Source: Phoronis ovalis (taxonomy: Eukaryota > Phoronida > Phoronidae). From it: DNA of 10,689 bases. Shown here in pieces: positions 1-7,000 of this stretch (positions are counted from its first letter, which is position 1; every line of letters begins with the position of its first letter). The DNA is taken from assembly GCA_028565635.1 (NCBI GenBank), contig JAOXYB010061068.1, forward strand, positions 1-10,689. Direction: 5' to 3'. The notes beneath the pieces were generated by a model. The model searched no databases. It was not told where the DNA came from and saw nothing but the letters and a program-made list of their open reading frames with translations. The position numbers and the translations under genes are program-made.

Positions 1-121
1 CCATTCAAACCTTTTCTAACAAGGGGGTGCAACTAAAATGAAATTTAGAGCCCTTTTGAGATTTGGCCCTTAGACTATTAGGCTATAAGGCATACACTCA
101 TATATTTTTAATTAAGTCTTA

Positions 122-170
122 ATACATTTTTGCTTGGAATTATAAGTTTCCAAGCAAAAAAAAAATGTAT
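122..170. repeat. Short inverted repeat (hairpin)
   Basis: The left arm ATACATTTTTGCTTGGAA (122-139) pairs with a right arm at 148-170, which is its complement apart from five extra A bases in the A run. The loop is 8 nt. It may be a tiny fold-back element remnant; no function can be assigned. Confidence 0.7.
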
Positions 171-307
171 AAATGCGCAAGTACATAAATAACCCACAAG
201 TTAAGGTCATCATAAATATCTGCCTATTATAATATGACCTAATATAATATTATCCAATGGGGATAAACGTGGTAAGTCTGCGAAGTATGCATTCAAAAAG
301 CCAACAC

Positions 308-313
308 TTTATT
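308..313 (-). promoter_or_regulatory. Candidate polyadenylation signal of gene A
   Basis: The nearest canonical minus-strand AATAAA that I could find past the gene A stop, about 525 bp away. A closer variant, AATATA, lies at 706-711. Which one is used cannot be decided from sequence. Confidence 0.25.
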
Positions 314-474
314 TGCTTATTTGTGTCAACAGGATATTATAATAAAAGCTATGTATCCTGAACGGGTTTCCTTCAAAACGAAAAATGTAAAAAAAAATGT
401 TATTTTGCATGAAGAAAAATTACACAAATGAATATTTACAAAAGCTTGCGAATTATTGTTGTTTTATATTTTAA

Positions 475-666
475 ATCCATCAATATTCCAAGCCTTATCT
501 TTCTGCTGGCAATAAACATTTAGGACAGTCTTATCGGTCACCCGCTCTTCTTATCCCTGCACAGCTTCAAAAAGAAATACAACAACACACCCATGATTCA
601 TCAGTCTGTAAAGATGGTTCTACAACCTGGATTGATCATAACTGCTTCGGGCTGAACAAAATTTAG
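475..666 (+). other. Open frame without a start codon, possible terminal exon (doubtful)
   Basis: A 63-codon plus-strand frame runs from just after a TAA at 472-474 to a TAG at 664-666. It reads SKPYLSAGNKHLGQSYRSPA, then LLIPAQLQKEIQQ, and ends CKDGSTTWIDHNCFGLNKI. It has no ATG at its head. Plausible acceptors (ending at about 522 or 564) would let it be the last exon of a convergent gene. The patch is less AT-rich than its surroundings. I do not recognise the protein, other frames are partly open too, and chance cannot be excluded. Confidence 0.2.
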
Positions 667-838
667 CTAATATCATTGAAACATTGTAGCTAAAGTTACA
701 TGACATATATTCTTGTTGAAATTAATAATAATTTTCTGTTAAACTAGATATTTCAAATTTCTTCCGCATCGCACATATTGCCTGAAAGTCTAGAAACTGA
801 GAATTATTCTTTCAGCTAACTCGCATCCAGTTTTTTGT

Positions 839-1073
839 TTAATTTTCCTTTTGCTTGCGTTCAGTAAGTCGTATTTGATATGGTTTCGGGTTGCATACAA
901 ATCCTGGGAGATAGCCATGTGGATCAACTGATGGAAGAGGGCCCGGGAGAAATGCGCCATCTACCGGTAGCACTTGAAACTTCTGTGCCAAAGCAGCAAT
1001 GATCAAAAAAAGTCGTGCTTTGGCAAAATTCTCCCCTATACATGCACGACGACCAGATCCAAAAACACAAAAG
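839..1073 (-). CDS. Gene A exon 10: heme-thiolate loop, L helix and C-terminus
   Basis: Encodes the last base of Asn443, residues 444-520 and a TAA stop at 839-841. FGSGRRACIG holds the heme-ligating Cys454 and fits FxxGxRxCxG exactly. The L helix ENFAKARLFL and the C-terminal VCNPKPYQIRL strand follow. Compared with gene B it has four extra residues after VDG (around 483-487, a Gly/Pro-rich GC-rich stretch) and a longer basic tail. Confidence 0.95.
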
Positions 1074-4000
1074 CTAAAAAAAAAATAGAATACTACAAAT
1101 CACACACATGTATGATTGCTTTAATCGATCTGTTGTTCTGCGCTTTTATATATTCATCTGCTGGCCAGGCAAAAGTGTCATGGATTGCAATTCATTGGTC
1201 ATTTATTAGAACAGTGAAATGTCTGATATAATTAAGCATTCAAACTTAAATAAATAATTTCCTACAAAAACCGTAAATGTGCAATAAAAGCACCTCTAAT
1301 AGTTATCTGTGCCTAAGCATTTAATTATTTAAACCTGTTGGTAAACAATTTCGAGATCTTTTAGAAGAGAAATGCTGTGGTAGTTCCACTTACTTCCTTC
1401 TTGCTGGGTGATCGACAGGCACAAGGTTGCCGCTTTCATCCAAGAATCTCTCAGGTTTGAATTCCCATGCATCGCTGTAAAAACGTTCATCGTGATGGAT
1501 GCTCCAGTTATTAGTCATTACCTATCAACGAAAAAATGGAAAATCCATCTAATTATCATCATTTTTCTTACATTAATCAGCTTGTCATCAAATAAAACAT
1601 TCGAAGCAAGGATGCAGTTAGTTGACTTTAGCTACAATACTAGTAGCACAATTTGCTTCAGCAATCACGTAAACATCTCATTCTTTCGATTTTCTTCAGA
1701 ATAATTGCACGGGACCCTAAATATGTATTTTGTGTATATTTGGAGGAGAGTGATAACTAATTCCTCTTGCAAACAGAACAGTGTCCTATAAGAATGGGTA
1801 AATAGGTATCACCAGAAGAGCAACCCGATTTTTTTTGTTTATATCACTTCGTTGTCCTTACCCGTGTACCTTTTGGTATTTCATAGCCAGCCAGCACGGT
1901 GTCCTCCATAGTGACACGTGGCACACCTAGTGGTACGTGTGAACTATATCGCATCACTTCATAGATGAAAGCTTCGGTATACGGCATCATAACGCGGTCA
2001 TCAATATTTGGCAATCGATTTTCCAACACCTACAAGTTAACTATGAATGTCTAAGTATCGGGCACAAAGCAACACATGAATATAGCAGCTAAATTAGAAT
2101 CTACAGCTGCCTGTTCCAAACCAAATTGCATTTGAACGCAAAGCACTGGTTAAATTACTGGTTAAAATTGTCCTCTGAAAGACCACCTATGCGGAAAAAC
2201 GGACCGACCGAGTAGCAGGAATTTCTGTGCGAAAACCGGAAAATGTTCAAATAGGAGAATTCTGAATAAATCCATCTGTTAGTGTTCCGTGCCTTCTCAC
2301 CTAACCATGGTCAACTGATGTTGTATTTCTTCAATTTAACAAGAGCGAAGTAAATACGTTATTAAACTTTCGACCCAACCGAAGGGGGTATAGGGAGGTT
2401 TTCGCGATCATTGGGTTTGTTAAGTCCAATGTTTAAGTGCGAGCATTGCACTTAAGAGGTACCCCCTACCCCCCTCAACCGCTATAAGCATTTATTTTTG
2501 CGTGATCCAAAGTTGCCTACCACGTCTATTCTATCATGATGAGTCATTCGGAATAGGTATCGCCAGGGAACAAGGTTTTTGCTTAGCGGACTATAGATAA
2601 ACTCTGGCAGGCCAGAATGCGTGTGATCGACTTATTTTACTAGCTATTCCCTTAGTTCACTACTATGCCTATTATTGTAAGCTGTAATTTGATTGGTTTC
2701 AAGACTTTCGTGAATAAGGGATTATCGTTCTTCCGCTTTTTGAGATAATAAAAAAAATGACTGTGGGTAAGCCCAGACGTTAGTTGAGAAGGTACGGAAC
2801 TCGGGTGGATTTATTCAGACTGAAATAGGAGGGAACAAACTGGCGAATGAAGATTAACAGTTTGAGTCCAGGCTGGTTAGGTAGCCCTATATATGAATCG
2901 ATAGATTATGAAGGTATTTTAAAATATTTATATAATCTTACAAATAAACATGGTAAATATTGGACAAGAATTTCACATAATATAGCAAAACAAATTCTTC
3001 ATAGCCAGATGGATGTCAAAAAGAATTTTAGAAAAATGGTTCCTTCCTAATAACATTACCTGATCGATTTCCTGATGTAACTTTTTTTGAACATCTGGGT
3101 GGCGAATTAACAACAGTATGGCGATGTTGATAGCGCTTGAAGTTGTATATGTACCTAAGGAATTAAATAACGCTTTATTTGATAGATGATAAAATATAAT
3201 AACTAGTCTGTCAGCAGCTTTCTGCATTGTTCACTTCGGCAGCGTTAGTGTTAATTGGCCAGTTGCGTTATATACGTAGTGTATACCTTTGTCGTTTCTA
3301 TCTCTTCGAAACCAACTGACAGCTTATAATTCGTGACCTGTTACGCTAACAAAGAGACAACTTACGCGTGCCTCACAGCTGTCATAAATTCATTATTCGG
3401 ATTACAACCAGAGAAGAGTGTAGTGATTTTTACTAAAACGATGACATGTAATGCTAAATAAATTTAAGAGTAATATCAACCTGCTACGATTATATCAGAG
3501 ATAACAGCTTTTATTTCATCGTTAGTGATTTTTTCTTCCACACATTCATTGTTGTCCAGTTGCTGTATGAGTAAAACGTCAAAGAGTCCACGAACATTGA
3601 TAGGATTAAGCGTTTCCTGGAAACAGATATATTTGGATATTCGATCTGTATATATGTAAAATGATGCAGTGTATCACAATGGCATAGTTCATGGGGACGT
3701 TTCAGTCCGTGACCGGTGGTTCCACCAAGTGCATGCAAAGAGTCTTAAATGTTCAACTTAAATGAAAATTGCGAAACAAGAATACAGACTTTACGTTTAC
3801 AAACGTCATCACAATCTTTTTATCTTTCTAACTTTATCTGTAGATGAAGCTATGCTTCTTTTAATATTAATTTTAAAACGATTTTAGTATTATTTTTGTT
3901 GCAAGAATAAACAGTCTCATAAAAACATTCCTTTCGTTAATGAATCACTATGGCGATAGAGAAAAAAAATGTTGTTAGACGAAATACATTGATGGGATTG

Positions 4001-7000
4001 AAAAACTTAACAAATTGTATATTGCTACTTTGAATGACGAAGTTGAGGATTTTCCCTAAAAAATAATAATAAGAAAAGTGCCATGGAAAAATCACCTTAA
4101 GTCGGTCAAACTGCGTGTCTATGAATTCGTTTCTCAGTTTAATACATTCAAGCATTTTTTTAAAACACTTGTTGCCAAAGTATCGCAGCCATGGAAATGC
4201 ATCAAGTTCAGCGCCATTAGTTGGGTTGAGTGTTTCATTTATTAGTTCATCTAATTTTCTAACGAGAGTAACTTCATTGTCAGTCGACGTGAACTCTTTT
4301 CCAATGATCTAAAATAAAGTAATGTTATCTTTACGTACGTTATGTAAAAGAAAATTTAGCCGTAGACGCAAAACCAATACATATTAACACATATTCTATT
4401 GATGCATTATCCATCTGCGAGGTACGAGAATTTTCGGTTATAATTTTATTTGCAAAAAATTGATATTTTTGGATTGCCTCAGACCCGGCAATATATGTCA
4501 TTTTAACTGGAATTCACTACATACTATAAAAATATGTTTAATTAAAATGTGTAGCGTATCACTACTACAAAATCAGTCGAAACTCCTGGTAAATGTATGA
4601 CATATAATTATAGTAAAAACGATGTAAAGACACTTACAATCGTGGTCATGATGTTGTAAAAACATCTGTTTATTACTGCTTGTGGCCAAAATGGTTTACC
4701 AGCGTTGCTTTGCATTTCTTGCAGCATTTCACGGATAGCTTTAAGTACAATACCTTCCAGTCGTGCCTTAAAAGAATATTTCTCAAATCAATACATTGGA
4801 AGTTAAAATGAAAAGATTCACCGTCTTATCTACCGAATTTACAACTATTACAGAAGCCCGCTACAGTCCTTTTTCACTGATATCATTTTGTGAAATATTT
4901 TTTTTTATGACACATTTTGTTGAAGCTGTTAAAATTGAATACATTACCTTTCCAACACCATAGCTCTTCAAGGCAGAGTAGGTGAGTTTCCTTACGTATA
5001 CAAGTCTAGGTGTATAACTTTGAAAAGCGATATCTCTATTCGAATATGTAAGATAAGAAGTTCGAAAACTATAAGGCCTGAAAATGTACAGAAAGTTATT
5101 AATTAAAATACTTAAAATGTACCGTATTAAAACCGTACATTTACTCCATTTGATCGAATGTTCTGACATTTTAAAAAATTAGTCATCTTCATTATTTTTA
5201 CTTCTGTTTTCGCGTCTTTTTCGGTTACCTAATTATTCCAACAAAATACTTTTACAATGTACTTATTTTTTACGGGCGTTACTTACACAAAGTCCACATT
5301 TTGCGATTTCCTATTATATAGAATTTTCTACGTTACTGCACCGAGCCTGTTTCCCAAGATATCTGTCTTCCAAGCGAGTTTTACAGGCTGGCAAATCTTA
5401 AATAGGTTATCCAGCTGGCAAGGGGGAACAGATATAATTTTTCAACCAATGTTCCACCAATATTTATTTATTTTTCTTTAAATTTTGGCTCGAAGATAAA
5501 GTTTTGTCGCATATTAAGGTGGCTGGTTCGGGCAACTATCAAACTTTATACTTTAACAAGCCTACCTAACCAGCATAGGTTAGGTAGGCCTGTTTAATTT
5601 GAGGTTAATTTTGGGTATTTCACTGAAAAGATAGACTAGTAAATGTATGCATTTTGGCTAGTTATGCTCCAGTCTGAATAAATCCATCCGTTAGTGTTCC
5701 GTCCCCTCTTAATTAACGTCTGGGCTTAACCATAGTCAATTTTTGTTTATTATCTCGAAAAGCAGAAGAACGACAATCTCTTTATTTTTATACAAAGTGT
5801 CATAAAAGTATTGACACCAACCAAATTACAGCATACAATAATAGATATAACAGTGGACTAAGCGTGTAGGGGGTCGATCGCGCACATGCTGTGCTGCCAA
5901 AGTTTGTCTATAGTCCGCTAAGCAAAGAGCAAGCTCCCCGGCGATACCTATTCAGAATGAGTTATAATCGGATAGAATAGACGTGAAAGGCGACGATGGA
6001 TCACGCAGAGAGAACAGCTTATCTCGGTTGGTAAAAGATTAATGACGTAATTATTATTTCGCTCTTGTTAAATTTGAAGGAATATAACAAAAATCGAGTC
6101 TGGTTAAGCCCAGACGTTAGTTGAGAGGGTACGGAACACTAACTGATGGATCTATTCAGACTGGTCATGCTCATGATTGTGTAATTAGCAAGGAGGCCAT
6201 TTTCAATGAAAATTCACTTTTTTCGGCACACAATGTGAATTATGGCAAAAACCTCTACAGATACAAAGCTGAAATTTATTTCCAATATATATCTCCATAA
6301 TATAACGTGTCTCAGATTTTTAGAAGTTTACTCCATTTTTAAGCGGTGTGTTTCTCAATATATGAATTTTGCTATGTTTTTTTTTCATTTAACTTTCCAA
6401 CATTTGACAAGAAGTTGCAGATAAATAAATTATGCCGTACAATACTCATCCGTGCTTAAACTGGTGCATGGGCAACTGATATGATTCTGATATGGCACCA
6501 TAAAATCATTTATTCAAGCATAGAACGTGTTAACATTATACTAGTTTGCCATAGAATATTCCACTTTTTCTTCAAGGGGTGTTTGCGATGTTAAAAATAA
6601 TGAGCAGTCAACAAATGTAATTTCCAATAGAATTATGGTATTGTGATACTTACCTTCCTGCAAACACTGCTCCTTTGGTGACTAATGCTTCACGTACTAC
6701 TTCAGGGCAGTTTATGACTACAATGTCCTGATTCAACAGCCTGATAGCGAACAGATCACCATATTGTTTTGCCCACTTGGTAAATGTAATGTACGGTTTG
6801 GCGGTATCGAACTGATGAATGTTACCTATACATTACAGTAGTTACAAAATAAAAAGCCTTTCAATTATGCAATGCTGTATAGTGTTTTATCAGTTTTCAC
6901 GAGAACTGAACAAGGATTCCGTAACTAGACATAACTGATTTTTGCAAAAGTCATTACACAGCAATGTTCCGGGACTTAGTTTATTTTGAATCTGGTTCTG

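Larger units (their letters stand above)
1..838. other. 3' flank of gene A
   Basis: No P450 exon is visible here on either strand. It presumably holds the gene A 3' UTR in its right part. It also holds the hairpin at 122-170 and a patch of lower AT content at about 520-655 that overlaps an open plus-strand frame (475-666). The rest is unremarkable AT-rich sequence. Confidence 0.5.
2030..3059 (-). other. Gene A intron 7 with transposable element
   Basis: A 1030-bp intron (donor GTAATG at 3059, acceptor TTGTAG at 2030) between exons 7 and 8. Over half of it is the inverted-repeat element at 2258-2822. The flanks 2030-2248 and 2832-3059 show no further recognisable feature. The short plus-strand open frame near 2847-3050 lies in intron and antisense exon and is not a gene. 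Confidence 0.85.
5078..6653 (-). other. Gene A intron 2 with transposable element and hairpin
   Basis: A 1576-bp intron (donor GTAAGT at 6653, acceptor TTTTCAG at 5078). It contains the second transposon copy (5670-6163) and a strong hairpin (5555-5594). The stretches 5078-5554 and 6173-6653 show only AT-rich intron sequence; short open frames there have no support. Confidence 0.85.

Noticed and set aside
974-1704. Two plus-strand open frames of 85 and 98 codons
   Set aside because: They run antisense across gene A exons 9 and 10 and into introns, and the proteins look like nothing recognisable.
5257-5481. 74-codon plus-strand open frame in intron 2
   Set aside because: Low-complexity hydrophobic translation, no homology I can recognise and no splice context.
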